From Chloroflexota bacterium (GTDB taxonomy: Bacteria > Chloroflexota > UBA6077 > JACCZL01): DNA of 64,000 bases. Every line of letters begins with the position of its first letter. Within the stretch, counting starts at the first letter, position 1. Below the pieces are notes generated by a model. The model made no database searches, was not told where the DNA came from, and saw only the letters and a program-made list of their open reading frames with translations. The stretch is from NCBI GenBank assembly GCA_020845495.1, contig JADLFM010000233.1:122825-186824 (forward strand), given 5' to 3'. Positions 34,149 to 43,548 of this stretch are shown here, in pieces. The position numbers and the translations under genes were made by a program.

Positions 34149-35417
34149 CTAGACGGGCGAAAGGAGCGCGCCGATGAAGCCGGCTCGCAACAGTGGGCCG
34201 GCCGGTTCGAGGTCGCCGAGCGCGTTGGCGAGCCGTCGAGCGAGAGCCGGTCGAGCGTTCAGCCGGCGAACCGCGTAGCTCATCAAGTTCGGAGCGCGCA
34301 GGAACACCTGCACGAGCCCCGTCAACCGCTCCTTGGTGGCAAACGCGGCACGCCGTGCCCGAGCGTACTCAGGACCAACCCAGGCGACCTCCTGCCCACC
34401 GCCCGCCAACGCGTGAGCAGCGGCCTGGGCGGCAATCTCTGCGCCGCGCAGAGCGCGGTAGATGCCCTCGCCGGTAAACGGGTCGCGGAAACCGGCGGCA
34501 TCACCCACCAGCAGAAAGCCGTTGCCGCCAACGGCCTTGACACCACCGGCGAGCGGCCCGACGCCCAGAACTTGCCCCACCCGCCGCCCGCCGACCAGCC
34601 GAGCCGAGAGGGCCGGATAGTCCATCAGCGCGGCGTCGAAGGCGGCGGCGGCAGGACCGAGGGGGCTGCGTGGGAGCGGGCGCACCAGCCCGACGGTGAG
34701 CAGGCCGTCCGCACGAGGCGCTGCGCCGACGTAGCCGTGCCGCCCGACGAGCATCCAACCATTTCCGTCCCTCCAGGGAACGTCGCGGAAGTGGGCGACC
34801 AGCCCAAGGCGGCCGGGCCAGTGGGAGCGCGTGCGGAGCCCCAGCGCTGACGCGACGAGCGAGTGCCGCCCATCCGCGCCAACGACGAGTCTGGCGTGCA
34901 GCGTGTGGAGGTTACCGTCCGCGTCGCGGCCCATGACGCCGCACACGGTGAGCGGCCGGAGGCTATCCGGCATCGGGCCGGGCGGCTCCTGGGTGAGTAA
35001 AGTCCGGACCTGGAAGCCGGTGCGGACCTCGACACCGCGTCGGCGGGCCTCGTCGAGCAAGGCAGCGTCCAGGGCTGGGCGGCGCAGCGAGAGGGCTGCG
35101 CGCGCCGCGCAGCCCTCGTCGTAGCGGAGGTCGTGGCGAGCGCCGTTGGGCGCCTGGATGGTCATCGCCGCGATCCGTCGCCCAATTCCGTTCTCGACAA
35201 GCCTGAGCAATCCGAGCCGCCTGAGCATGTTCTCGGTGCCCGGGCCGGTGTACTCAGAGCAGGCGCGCAGCCGAGGAGCGGCGGCCCGCTCGAGCAGCAG
35301 AACATCGTGCCCGCTTTCGGCGAGGAGCATAGCGGTGACCGCGCCGGCTGGTCCGCCGCCGACGACAATCGCGTCGCGCGGGTGCTCGGCTGATCCACGC
35401 GGGTCGGCGAAGCGCAT
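34149..35417 (-). CDS. FAD-dependent oxidoreductase, geranylgeranyl-reductase-like
   Basis: 422 aa from ATG 35417; the frame remains open to 35516, adding a Ser/Pro-rich segment. The FAD dinucleotide motif is IVVGGGPAGAVTAMLLAESG, with an acidic residue ending the second strand (LLLERA), then RPALDAALLDEARRRGVEV and the second FAD motif LVGDAAGFRDPFTGEGIYRA. This is the group 2 flavoprotein layout of geranylgeranyl reductases, halogenase-like and FixC-like enzymes. It is directly coupled to the ketosynthase gene downstream. Together they may build and saturate or oxidise a lipid chain; the substrate is unknown. Confidence 0.83.
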   Translation of the reverse strand: MRFADPRGSAEHPRDAIVVGGGPAGAVTAMLLAESGHDVLLLERAAAPRLRACSEYTGPGTENMLRRLGLLRLVENGIGRRIAAMTIQAPNGARHDLRYDEGCAARAALSLRRPALDAALLDEARRRGVEVRTGFQVRTLLTQEPPGPMPDSLRPLTVCGVMGRDADGNLHTLHARLVVGADGRHSLVASALGLRTRSHWPGRLGLVAHFRDVPWRDGNGWMLVGRHGYVGAAPRADGLLTVGLVRPLPRSPLGPAAAAFDAALMDYPALSARLVGGRRVGQVLGVGPLAGGVKAVGGNGFLLVGDAAGFRDPFTGEGIYRALRGAEIAAQAAAHALAGGGQEVAWVGPEYARARRAAFATKERLTGLVQVFLRAPNLMSYAVRRLNARPALARRLANALGDLEPAGPLLRAGFIGALLSPV

Positions 35418-35708
35418 CTGGGGCGCCAGGCAGGGCGTGGATGGCCACGACGGCCCAGGCGCGGACGACAGCACAGATGGTGACGACAGCGCAGGTGGCG
35501 AAGACACCATTGACACACCGAACGGGTAGGTGCCGGCGCCGCTGCAAGAGCCGGGCCATTGTCGGCCGAGCTATGAGAATGGGGCGACCGGGGCTATGGA
35601 GATCGCGCCGGGGATATCCGGGGATATCCGGAGACATGGGGATGCTCCGGGCCAGGGTAGGCGAGTGGATGGTGGTACACTCCCAGCGGGATACGCCGGC
35701 AGGGCTCC
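35418..35708. other. divergent gap between FAD reductase and GlcD-like gene
   Basis: The first 100 nt could be the N-terminal extension of the reductase. Beyond it I see only GGGGATATCC repeated twice (about 35609-35628) and the GTACACT box at 35675. No gene is supported. Confidence 0.4.
35676..35681 (+). promoter_or_regulatory. possible -10 box (TACACT) for the GlcD-like operon
   Basis: TACACT within GTACACTCCCAG, identical over 12 bases to the sequence before the threonine aldolase gene. A transcript would start near 35688, upstream of both candidate start codons (35709 and 35781). Confidence 0.35.
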
Positions 35709-35780
35709 ATGACCGCCGATACCACGAGCCACCACGACCGATATCACCACAGCCGATACCAACCGCACCGGGGTGCAACC

Positions 35781-37259
35781 ATGACGGCCGCTCACACCTC
35801 CGATTCCACGACCGGCAGCACCGCCGCGAGCGGCACCAGGAGCGACCTGATCGACGAGTTCGAGCGCATCGTCGGACCGGACGGCGTGCTCTGGCGACCG
35901 TACGATCTGATGCTCTACGAGTACGATGGCTCGATCGACAAGGCACGCGCCGAGGCCGTCGTCTTCCCGCGCGGTGCCCTCGACGTCTCGGCGATCGTCA
36001 GGCTGTGCAATCGGCGGGGGGTGCCGTACACGGCGCGCGGCGCGGGCACCGGCCTCTCTGGCGGCGCGATCCCGAGTCAGGGTGGCGTGCTGATCAGCTT
36101 CGCGCGGATGAACCGGATCCTCGAGATTGACGAGGAGAACTTGCGGGCGGTCGTCGAGCCGGGGCTGGTCAACCTGCGGCTCAGCCAGGCCGTCGCGCAT
36201 CTCGACCTGCTCTACGTGCCGGACCCCTCCAGCCAGAAGGCGTGCACGATCGGCGGGAACATCGGCGAGAACTCAGGCGGCCCGCACACGCTGCGCTACG
36301 GCGTCACGACCAATCACACCCTGGCCCTGGAAGTCGTCCTGCCGAACGGCGAGATCGTCGAGACGGGCGGCAAGGCACTCGACTACCCTGGCTACGACCT
36401 GACCGGGTTGTTCGTGGGTTCCGAAGGGACGCTCGGGATCGTCACGAAGATTACCTGTCGGCTGGTGCCAATGGCCGAGACAGTGAAGACGCTGCTCGTC
36501 GTCTTCCCGACCGTCGCCGCCGCGAGCCACGCCGTCAGCGGGATCATCGCCCGCCGGATCGTGCCGGCCGCGCTGGAGATGATGGACAACCTCTGCATCC
36601 AGGCCGTCGAGTCGCGGGCACGGGTCGGGTTTCCGCTCGACGCCGAAGCGGTGCTCATCGTCGAGGTCGAAGGGTTGGCCGAGGAGATCGAGACGGTCGC
36701 CGAAGAGATCGCGGCGGTCTGTCGAGGCTACGACGCCCTCAACGTCAAGGTCGCGCAGGACGATGCCGAACGCGGCCGGCTCTGGGCGGCGCGCAAGGGT
36801 GCGTTCGGGGCGATCGGCGCAATCACCCCGGACTACTACACAGTTGATGGGGTGGTGCCGCGGAGCAAACTCCCGGCGGTGCTGGCTGAGATCGGCGAGA
36901 TCTCGAAGCGGAGCGGCCTGCGGATCGCCAACGTCTTCCACGCCGGCGACGGCAACCTGCATCCGCTCGTCCTGTTCGACGCCGACCGCCCGGGCGAGAC
37001 CGAACGAACCGTTGAGGCGGGCGCCGAGATCATGCGGCTCTGCGCCGAATCTGGCGGATCGCTCAGCGGCGAGCACGGGATCGGGATGGAGAAGAAGGAC
37101 TTGATGCCGCTGATCTTCTCCGAGAACGATGTCGAGATCATGCAGCGAGTGAAGCGCGCGCTCGACCCCCGGGGTACCTGCAACCCTGACAAGGTGTTCC
37201 CCACGCCTGGCCGCTGCCTGGAGATGTTTGGGCGGAAGGGGACGGCGGTCGGCTGGTAG
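35781..37259 (+). CDS. glcD: FAD-linked oxidase, glycolate oxidase subunit GlcD-like
   Basis: 492 aa from ATG 35781; ATG 35709 adds a His-rich 24-residue stretch and cannot be excluded. The PCMH-type FAD domain carries ARGAGTGLSGGAIPSQGGV and GGNIGENSGGPHTLRYGVTT; the C-terminal domain has VFHAGDGNLHPLVLFDADRP and SGEHGIGMEKKDLMPLIF, signatures of GlcD and D-lactate dehydrogenases. It oxidises a 2-hydroxyacid such as glycolate or D-lactate. The GlcE-like gene follows after 96 nt with a palindromic repeat between. The third subunit GlcF (iron-sulfur) is not in the window. Confidence 0.9.
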   Translation: MTAAHTSDSTTGSTAASGTRSDLIDEFERIVGPDGVLWRPYDLMLYEYDGSIDKARAEAVVFPRGALDVSAIVRLCNRRGVPYTARGAGTGLSGGAIPSQGGVLISFARMNRILEIDEENLRAVVEPGLVNLRLSQAVAHLDLLYVPDPSSQKACTIGGNIGENSGGPHTLRYGVTTNHTLALEVVLPNGEIVETGGKALDYPGYDLTGLFVGSEGTLGIVTKITCRLVPMAETVKTLLVVFPTVAAASHAVSGIIARRIVPAALEMMDNLCIQAVESRARVGFPLDAEAVLIVEVEGLAEEIETVAEEIAAVCRGYDALNVKVAQDDAERGRLWAARKGAFGAIGAITPDYYTVDGVVPRSKLPAVLAEIGEISKRSGLRIANVFHAGDGNLHPLVLFDADRPGETERTVEAGAEIMRLCAESGGSLSGEHGIGMEKKDLMPLIFSENDVEIMQRVKRALDPRGTCNPDKVFPTPGRCLEMFGRKGTAVGW

Positions 37260-37278
37260 GGCGGGGACCCCCCCACAT

Positions 37279-37311
37279 CCCCCGGCCCCCTCCCGCGTGC
37301 GGAAGAGGGGG
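37279..37311. repeat. GC-rich imperfect palindrome between glcD- and glcE-like genes
   Basis: CCCGCGTGCGGAAGAGGGG with a preceding CCCCCGGCCCCC segment. It closely matches the 27-bp palindrome at 63095-63150, including the CCCGCGTGCGG centre. Confidence 0.75.
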
Positions 37312-37355
37312 AACAACGAGGTCAGTGGCGGGCACGAACGAAGGAGCATGAGAGC

Positions 37356-38732
37356 GTGACCCAGGCGGAGAACGGCGGCCAGAGCGCCGCCCTCGACTTC
37401 GAGCAGCACTTAGCGGGCGCAGTCCCGGAGTGGCGTGCGCTCGACCCAGCCGACGACACCTACCTCATCGACGGCGTCCGGCCGCGCCTCATGTGCGCGC
37501 CAACGAGCGTGGACGAGGTGGCTGGCGCCGTGACCGCGGCGAACACGGCCGGCGCGGCTGTCGTGCCGTGGGGCGGCGGGACACGTATGGGCCTGGGGTT
37601 CCCGCCGGGCCGCGCCGATCTTGTGCTGCGGACGGATCGCCTGACCGAGATCATCGAGTACGAGCCGGCCGATCTCGTGGTGACCGTCCAGGCCGGGATC
37701 ACCCTGGCCGCCTTGCAGGCGCGGCTACGCGCCGAGGGTCAGATGCTGGCGCTCGATCCGGCCGCCGCCGACCGCGCGACCATTGGCGGGCTGACGTCGA
37801 CGAATGCGAGCGGACCGCTTCGCTTCATGTACGGAACCGCCCGCGACCTCGTCATCGGGACGCGGGTCGTGAACGCGGACGGCGTCATTAGCAAAGCGGG
37901 CGGGCGGGTCGTGAAGAACGTCGCCGGCTACGACCTGAACAAGCTGTACATCGGCGCGCTCGGCACGGTCGGGATCGTGGTCGAGTTGAGCTTCAGGCTA
38001 CACCCGCTCCCGCAGGCTCAAGGAATGCTGCTGGCGGCGTTCGGGCGCGCCGAGGAGGCGTCCGAGGCGATCCAGAGACTCGTGCGCTCGCCGCTCGGTC
38101 CGGCCGCGATCGAGCTTCTGGATGCCGAGGCTGCACGGGCGCTCGGCGCCGATGTGGACGTATCGGACGATGGATGTCTGCTCGTCGTCGCGGCGACCGG
38201 CTTCGAGAAGGCGGTGCAGCGCCAGTTGAACGATATCCGGGGGCTCTGCGCGGCGGCGAGCGCGACGGATACCGTCCGCGACGACGCTCGCCTGGACAGC
38301 CTCTGGTCCGGTCTGCGTGAATTCGCCGACCCGTCGACGAAGGAGGTGGCACTGCTGAAGGTGGCAGTGCCGCCGGCGCGGGGGGCATTGGCTCTGGCGG
38401 CGGCACGCCGGGAGGCTCGGGCAGCCGGTTTCACGCCGGCTGCCCAGGCACGCGCCGGGAACGGGGTGGTGTACCTGAAGCTCCAGCCGCGCGCGTGGGA
38501 CGACGAGGGTATCCGCCGACTGGGCAGGCTGGTAGAACAGCTTCGAGCCTACGCACGCGGCGAGGGCGGCAGCCTGGTGGTCGAGGCGTGCCCGGCGGCG
38601 GCGAAAACCGGGACAGGTGCTGTCGACGTCTGGGGCGATCCGGGCAGCGGATTCCCGGTGATGCGGGCGTTGAAGGAGAACCTGGATCCGAAGGGCACGC
38701 TCAACCCAGGCCGCTTCGTCAACCACCTGTAG
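37356..38732 (+). CDS. glcE: FAD-binding oxidase, glycolate oxidase subunit GlcE-like
   Basis: 458 aa from GTG 37356, with AAGGAG 9 nt upstream. A PCMH FAD-binding domain spans about 40-215: VPWGGGTRMGLGFPPGRADL, DLVVTVQAGITLAALQARLR and GGRVVKNVAGYDLNKLYIGA. The C-terminus LDPKGTLNPGRFV is common to GlcD/GlcE. GlcE lacks the large substrate-binding cap of GlcD and is usually a partner in GlcDEF. It is longer than E. coli GlcE (about 350 aa). It probably works with the upstream subunit, perhaps with a distant iron-sulfur partner. Confidence 0.85.
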   Translation: MTQAENGGQSAALDFEQHLAGAVPEWRALDPADDTYLIDGVRPRLMCAPTSVDEVAGAVTAANTAGAAVVPWGGGTRMGLGFPPGRADLVLRTDRLTEIIEYEPADLVVTVQAGITLAALQARLRAEGQMLALDPAAADRATIGGLTSTNASGPLRFMYGTARDLVIGTRVVNADGVISKAGGRVVKNVAGYDLNKLYIGALGTVGIVVELSFRLHPLPQAQGMLLAAFGRAEEASEAIQRLVRSPLGPAAIELLDAEAARALGADVDVSDDGCLLVVAATGFEKAVQRQLNDIRGLCAAASATDTVRDDARLDSLWSGLREFADPSTKEVALLKVAVPPARGALALAAARREARAAGFTPAAQARAGNGVVYLKLQPRAWDDEGIRRLGRLVEQLRAYARGEGGSLVVEACPAAAKTGTGAVDVWGDPGSGFPVMRALKENLDPKGTLNPGRFVNHL

Positions 38733-38891
38733 GGGCTGGCTCCACCCGACGAGCCATCGAGCGGACGAACCACCGACCGACGAGCCATCGACCGGTAGTC
38801 GTCCACGTCCATGCCTTCCGGGTGCAGACTGCTGCCCCATCTCACCTGGAGCATCGCCATGAACGTGCGTAGCGCGTAGCGTGGAGGCGTC

Positions 38892-39608
38892 ATGATCGAT
38901 CGTACGTCGCTGCGGCTGTCCGCCATGCTACTGCTCGCGGGGCAACTTCTATACGTCGCGATCACGCTGCTCCATGCGGATGGGGATGCGAATGACCACC
39001 CTGCCGTGTTCGCTGAGTACGCCGCCAGCGGCATCTGGACGGCCGTGCATGTCGGTCAGTTCGCCTGCATGGCGATCCTGCTCGCAGGGCTGCTCGGCCT
39101 GTTCTTCGCCCTGGACACTCAGCCCGACACGGCAGGCTGGGTGGGCCGGTTCGGCGCCGCTCTTACGGTGACGACGCTGGCGCTGTACGGTGTGGTCCTG
39201 GCCGTGGATGGGGTCGCTCTCAAGCAGGCGGTTAGCGCCTGGGCGAGCGCCTCGGATGCGGAGAAGGCAGCACGCTTCGCGAGCGCCGAGGCACTCCGCT
39301 GGCTCGAATGGGGAGCGAGGAGCTACGTGAACTACACGCTGGGCCTCGCGGTGCTGCTGTTCTCGGCCGCGGTCGCGCGGACGTCCTGGGCGGCGTGGCC
39401 GATTCCTTCCTTGATGGGGCTTGCCGGCCTCACCTACCTGGTGCAGGGCTGGGTGGCCGGCACCGAGGGATTTTCGCACACGCACACGATCGCAATCGTA
39501 CTGGCCGAAATCCTCAATGCGGTGTGGATGACCTGGCTACTCGTCGTCGCCTGGCGGATGAAGGCACGGGCTGCCCCGACGCCAGCCAGCGAGTCAACCG
39601 CCATATGA
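38892..39608 (+). CDS. multi-pass membrane protein (DUF4386-like)
   Basis: 238 aa from ATG 38892 with GTGGAGGCG upstream. About six hydrophobic segments are seen: LSAMLLLAGQLLYVAITLLH (about 8-27), VGQFACMAILLAGLLGLFFA, ALTVTTLALYGVVLAVDGVA, YTLGLAVLLFSAAVA, SLMGLAGLTYLVQGW and IAIVLAEILNAVWMTWLLVV. The pattern resembles DUF4386 membrane proteins, without known function. It lies 159 nt after the GlcE-like gene. Confidence 0.65.
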   Translation: MIDRTSLRLSAMLLLAGQLLYVAITLLHADGDANDHPAVFAEYAASGIWTAVHVGQFACMAILLAGLLGLFFALDTQPDTAGWVGRFGAALTVTTLALYGVVLAVDGVALKQAVSAWASASDAEKAARFASAEALRWLEWGARSYVNYTLGLAVLLFSAAVARTSWAAWPIPSLMGLAGLTYLVQGWVAGTEGFSHTHTIAIVLAEILNAVWMTWLLVVAWRMKARAAPTPASESTAI

Positions 39609-39662
39609 TCGAGGCTGTCGGAATGGTATGAACGAGGCTCTGGCGCGTCTGTCGAGAAAACC

Positions 39663-41327
39663 TCAATAGGCGACGCTCTGGCCGTCGCGGCGAGGGTCCG
39701 CGCCGCCGCTCAGCACGCCGCTCTCGCGGTCGATGGCGATGCCGTGGCCGCCGCCGACGCGCCACGTCCACGCCTCCAGGGTACGGATCTCGTGGCCACG
39801 CGCGGCGAGCCCGGCGCGAACTTCGGCGGGAATGCGCGACTCGGCGTCCACCAGCGTTCGCTCGAAGGTCCGCACGCGCGGCGCCTCGATGGCCGCTTGC
39901 ACGTTCATGCCGAACTCGAGATGATTGAGCAGCATCTGAAGCGTCGTCTGGAGGATGCCGAAGCTACCTGGCGTCCCGATGCCGAGGATCGGATGGCCCC
40001 CCTCGGTGACGATGCATGGCGACATCGCGCTCTCACGGGGAGCACTCGGGCGGAGGTAGTTTGGGCTGTCGGGATCGAGATCGGTCCAGTAGAGGACGTT
40101 GTTCAAGACGACGCCGGTGTCGCCGGCCACGAAGCCGCTCCCGAACGGCGCCCCCAGACTCTGAGTGATGGCGACGAGGTTGCCTTCGCGGTCAGCCGCC
40201 TCGAAGTGGGTGGTGTGATCGCGGCTGTAACGACTCGGGTCGCCCGGCTGGACTTCGTCGGACTTCTTGGCGAGGTAGCGCTCGCCCTCGCTCGGCGCGG
40301 CCTGATTGGGGTCGATGCGTGCGCGCTGCGCGGCGGCGTATTCGGGCGAGAGTAGTCCCTGAACGGCCGCGCCGGAGCGTGCCCAGCGGGTCCGGTCGGC
40401 GCTGGCGAGCTTGATCGTTTCGAGCAGCAGGTGGAGGTAGTCGGTCGAGTTGTGGCCGAGCGCGGCCAGGTCGAAGCCTTCGAGGATCGCCAGCGATTCG
40501 AGGTACTGCATGCCGAGTGAGGGGAAGGGGGTGGTCCGTACGGTCCGGCCGCGATACTCGACGGTCAGCGGCGCCTTCCAGGCCGGCGCGAACCCGGCCA
40601 GGTCGGTCTCGGTGAGCCAGCCGCCAGCTTCCTGCACGGCGCGGCAGATCCGGCGGGCCAGAGCGCCGCGATAGAAGGTCTCAGCGCCACCCTCAACGAC
40701 CTCGCGGTAGGTTTGGGCGAGGCGTGGCCGACGCAGCACCGCGCCGGCGCGCGGAGGCCGGCCGTTTGGCAGGAACTCCGCACAGGAGGAGGGGTAGCGG
40801 CTCAGCCGCGGCTCGCTCTCGGTAAGCTGCTGCGCGGCGAACGCGGTGATCGGCCAGCCGCGCTCGGCAAGTTCGATGGCAGGCCGGAAGACGGCGGCGC
40901 GGTCCATCGTCCCGAATCGTTCGAGTGCCGCCAGCCAACCGCCGAGGATGCCGGGCACGGTCGAGGAGCGGACGTCGCGGCCCATCGCCTCGATGGACGC
41001 GAACGCACTCGGGTCAGAGCCGGCCGGCGTCAGCCCGATGTAGTCGAGGGCGTGGACCTGGCCGGTCTTCGCCTCGTAGACGAGCATTGCGCCGCCACCG
41101 CCGCCGAGACCGGACATGAACGGTTCGACGACCCCGAGCGCCGCGCCAGTGGCGATGGCCGCGTCGACGGCATTGCCGCCCTCCATCAGGATGCGCAGCC
41201 CGGCCGTCGCGGCGAGGCCGTGGGCCGCGCTCACGACGCCGTTCGTCCCCACCGCCGGCGGGCGGTACGCCCCGCCCTGCGGACCGCCGAGCGCGTCGGC
41301 GGCGCTCCCTCGCGCCATCACGGCCAT
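39663..41327 (-). CDS. gamma-glutamyltransferase family protein
   Basis: 554 aa from ATG 41327 with GGGAGGA upstream. It is an Ntn-hydrolase precursor: the N-terminal subunit has GLAATAGLRILMEGGNAVDA and EPFMSGLGGGGGAMLVYE, and the probable cleavage site and nucleophile is the second Thr of RDHTTHFEAAD (about residue 372), followed by NLVAITQSLGAPFGSG. There is no signal peptide, so it is probably cytoplasmic, unlike the periplasmic glutathione-degrading Ggt. Related non-secreted enzymes act on gamma-glutamyl compounds or as acylases. It is convergent with the membrane protein gene. Confidence 0.9.
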   Translation of the reverse strand: MAVMARGSAADALGGPQGGAYRPPAVGTNGVVSAAHGLAATAGLRILMEGGNAVDAAIATGAALGVVEPFMSGLGGGGGAMLVYEAKTGQVHALDYIGLTPAGSDPSAFASIEAMGRDVRSSTVPGILGGWLAALERFGTMDRAAVFRPAIELAERGWPITAFAAQQLTESEPRLSRYPSSCAEFLPNGRPPRAGAVLRRPRLAQTYREVVEGGAETFYRGALARRICRAVQEAGGWLTETDLAGFAPAWKAPLTVEYRGRTVRTTPFPSLGMQYLESLAILEGFDLAALGHNSTDYLHLLLETIKLASADRTRWARSGAAVQGLLSPEYAAAQRARIDPNQAAPSEGERYLAKKSDEVQPGDPSRYSRDHTTHFEAADREGNLVAITQSLGAPFGSGFVAGDTGVVLNNVLYWTDLDPDSPNYLRPSAPRESAMSPCIVTEGGHPILGIGTPGSFGILQTTLQMLLNHLEFGMNVQAAIEAPRVRTFERTLVDAESRIPAEVRAGLAARGHEIRTLEAWTWRVGGGHGIAIDRESGVLSGGADPRRDGQSVAY

Positions 41328-41767
41328 GCCTCATCCTCCCGTCGCGACATACCGACGTGCCCCACACGTCAGCATATGCTCTGCCCCGAAGCGCCGTTGC
41401 TCGACTGGGCCTGCTGCTCCTGAGACGGTATGCTGCGCGGGCACGCCCCGGCAACTGACGGATCCATCTACTCAGCATCAACGTGAGCCTCGACCGCTCG
41501 TCCGAACGGACGCCGTGAAGCGGCTCCTGGCCTGGAGGAGATCCACCGCGCGTAGCAGGCTCGGACAGTCATGCCGTGAATTCCGAGTGCATCCGGACCC
41601 TCATCAGGTCTCCTCGCGCGCGAGATTCTCGAGCAGCATCTGCCCAGGTGCCCCGACCGTGTTAGGGGCAGGTCTGCTACAGTCTCACGGCGGCGAAAGC
41701 GCGCGGCCCCGGCCCCCAATCGTGAGGACCGGGCGTTTTGGCATGCTCTGGGAAGGGTGGGGGAACG
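41328..41767. other. divergent intergenic region between Ggt and the ABC-2 operon
   Basis: About 440 bp without a supported gene. A TACACT-like box, TACAGT, stands at 41678-41683, about 85 nt before the GTG of the first permease. A self-complementary TCGCGCGCGA occurs near 41616. Nothing else stands out. Confidence 0.4.
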
Positions 41768-42559
41768 GTGCGGCTGTACTGGGCGCTGGCCGGCCTCGGG
41801 TTCCACCGGACGGCGATCTACCGAAGCGCCGCTGTCTCCGGCGCGATCACCAACACCTTCTTCGGGGTGCTACGCGCCTACGTCTTCATCGCGCTGTACC
41901 AGACTCGCTCGGAGGTTGGGAGCTACACCCTGGCCGACGCGCTCGCCTTCACCTTCATCACCCAGGGGATGGCAGCGCTGATCGCCCTCTGGTCCTGGTG
42001 GCCCATCGCCGAGTCGATCAAGACCGGCGAGGTCGCCATCGATCTTGGGCGGCCGTACGACTACCAGTTGGCCTGGCTGGCGCAGGACTATGGTCGGGCA
42101 GCCTTCCAGTTCGTGGCCCGCTCGATGCCACCCTTCATCGTCGGGATGCTTCTGTTCGACATCGCCCTGCCCTCCGATCCGCGGCGCTGGCTCGCCGCCG
42201 CACCGGCCCTGCTGCTCGCCGTCACCGTCTCGTTCGGCTGGCGGTTCATCCTGAACCTGACGGCCTTCTGGCTACTTGACCATCGCGGTGTGGCCGGTAT
42301 CGCAAACTTGATGGCGTTCATCCTGTCCGGCTTCCTGGTGCCGCTGGCGATGTGGCCGGATGCGATCCGGCCGGTCATCTCGGCGCTTCCGTTCGCCGCG
42401 ATGGTCGCGATCCCCATCGATGTCTTCCTCGGTAAGCTGGTAGGCGTGGACCTGCTGGCAGCGCTAGCGTTTCAGATGATCTGGGCGGTCGTGCTGCTGG
42501 CGCTCGGGCGGCTGATGCTGACGGCGGCACTGCGGAAACTGGTGGTGCAGGGTGGCTGA
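41768..42559 (+). CDS. ABC-2 family permease (DUF990/ABC2_membrane_6-like), first subunit
   Basis: 263 aa from GTG 41768, chosen because GGGTGGGGGA lies just upstream; a TTG at 41738 is possible. Six membrane segments are predicted, with SGAITNTFFGVLRAYVFIAL near the N-terminus and AFILSGFLVPLAMWPDAIRP in the second half, matching the ABC2_membrane_6 family. The second permease starts 8 nt before this gene ends, so translation is coupled. Relatives export unknown substrates. Confidence 0.82.
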   Translation: MRLYWALAGLGFHRTAIYRSAAVSGAITNTFFGVLRAYVFIALYQTRSEVGSYTLADALAFTFITQGMAALIALWSWWPIAESIKTGEVAIDLGRPYDYQLAWLAQDYGRAAFQFVARSMPPFIVGMLLFDIALPSDPRRWLAAAPALLLAVTVSFGWRFILNLTAFWLLDHRGVAGIANLMAFILSGFLVPLAMWPDAIRPVISALPFAAMVAIPIDVFLGKLVGVDLLAALAFQMIWAVVLLALGRLMLTAALRKLVVQGG

Positions 42560-43466
42560 GGACGCAGAGGCGAGGGCCGCTGACGGCTGGCCGCGCAGGG
42601 AAATGGAGGATCGGCCAGCCAGCGTGGCTGAGGGCTGGGAGTCCAGGCTCGCGCATGCCGGCGTGGTAGCAGAGGCGCAACTCTACTGGCTCCTGCTTCG
42701 GGCGCAGGCGCGGGCGCAGTTTCAATATCGCGCGTCGTTTCTGCTCCAGGCACTCGGGCAGTTCGTGGCGACGTTCGTGGGCTTTGTGGCGTTGCTCTTG
42801 CTGTTCCATCGCTTTCCGAGCCTGGCCGGTTGGACGTTCGGGGAGGTCGCCTTCCTGTATGGGCTGTCGGCGCTCGCGTTCGGCATCTCGGATCTGATCT
42901 GCGGCGGCTTCGACAGCCTCAGCCCGATGATCCGGACTGGCTCTTTCGACCGGGTGCTGACCCGCCCGGTCGGGGTGTTCGTGCAGATCCTGGCGAGCGA
43001 CCTTCAGATTCGGCGGCTTGGGCGGATCGTCCAGGGGCTGGCGACGCTGGCGGTGGCGCTGACCTGGCTCGACGTCGCCTGGACGCCGGCGAAGGTACTG
43101 GTCGCCGTTATGGCGGCCGTGTCCGGCGCGACGATCTTCGTCGCAATCTGGGTGATCGGCGCGGCAGTGACGTTCTGGACCGTCCAGACCTCGGAGGTGA
43201 CGAACGTGTTCACCTACGGCGGGGAGGAGCTCACCTCGTATCCGCTGCCGATCTTCGCCGAAGGATTGCGGCGGTTCTTCACCTTCGTGGTCCCGCTGGC
43301 GTTCGTAAGCTACCTGCCCGCGCTCTACATTCTGGATCACCCGGACCCGCTCGGCCTGCCGCCGGCGCTGCAACTCTGCTCGCCACTGGTGGCGGCCGGG
43401 TTCTTCGTCGTGGCGCGGCTCACCTGGGCCTTCGGGGTGCGGCACTACCAGAGTACGGGCGCGTGA
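42552..43466 (+). CDS. ABC-2 family permease (DUF990/ABC2_membrane_6-like), second subunit
   Basis: 304 aa from GTG 42552, overlapping the first permease by 8 nt; an ATG further in (MEDRPASVAEGWES) is an alternative. Features include FQYRASFLLQALGQFVATFV, FGISDLICGGFDSLSPMIRT and RTGSFDRVLTRPVGVFVQIL, the last two conserved in the family. The C-terminus runs into a 14-bp tandem array, and its TGA stop is made by the repeat (GCGTGAGTA). The ATPase gene follows 202 nt later. Confidence 0.82.
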   Translation: MAEDAEARAADGWPRREMEDRPASVAEGWESRLAHAGVVAEAQLYWLLLRAQARAQFQYRASFLLQALGQFVATFVGFVALLLLFHRFPSLAGWTFGEVAFLYGLSALAFGISDLICGGFDSLSPMIRTGSFDRVLTRPVGVFVQILASDLQIRRLGRIVQGLATLAVALTWLDVAWTPAKVLVAVMAAVSGATIFVAIWVIGAAVTFWTVQTSEVTNVFTYGGEELTSYPLPIFAEGLRRFFTFVVPLAFVSYLPALYILDHPDPLGLPPALQLCSPLVAAGFFVVARLTWAFGVRHYQSTGA

Positions 43467-43548
43467 GTACGGGCGCGTGAGTACGGGCGCGCGAGTACGG
43501 GCGCGCGAGTACGGGCGCGCGAGTACGGGCGCGCGAGTACGGGCGCGC
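43451..43548. repeat. 14-bp tandem array, seven copies, spanning a stop codon
   Basis: Seven units of GAGTACGGGCGCG(T/C): units 1-2 end in T, 3-7 in C. A complementary GTGCGCCCGTAC at 43553-43564 closes the array and can pair with any unit. Units 1 and 2 include the end of the permease gene. Confidence 0.92.
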
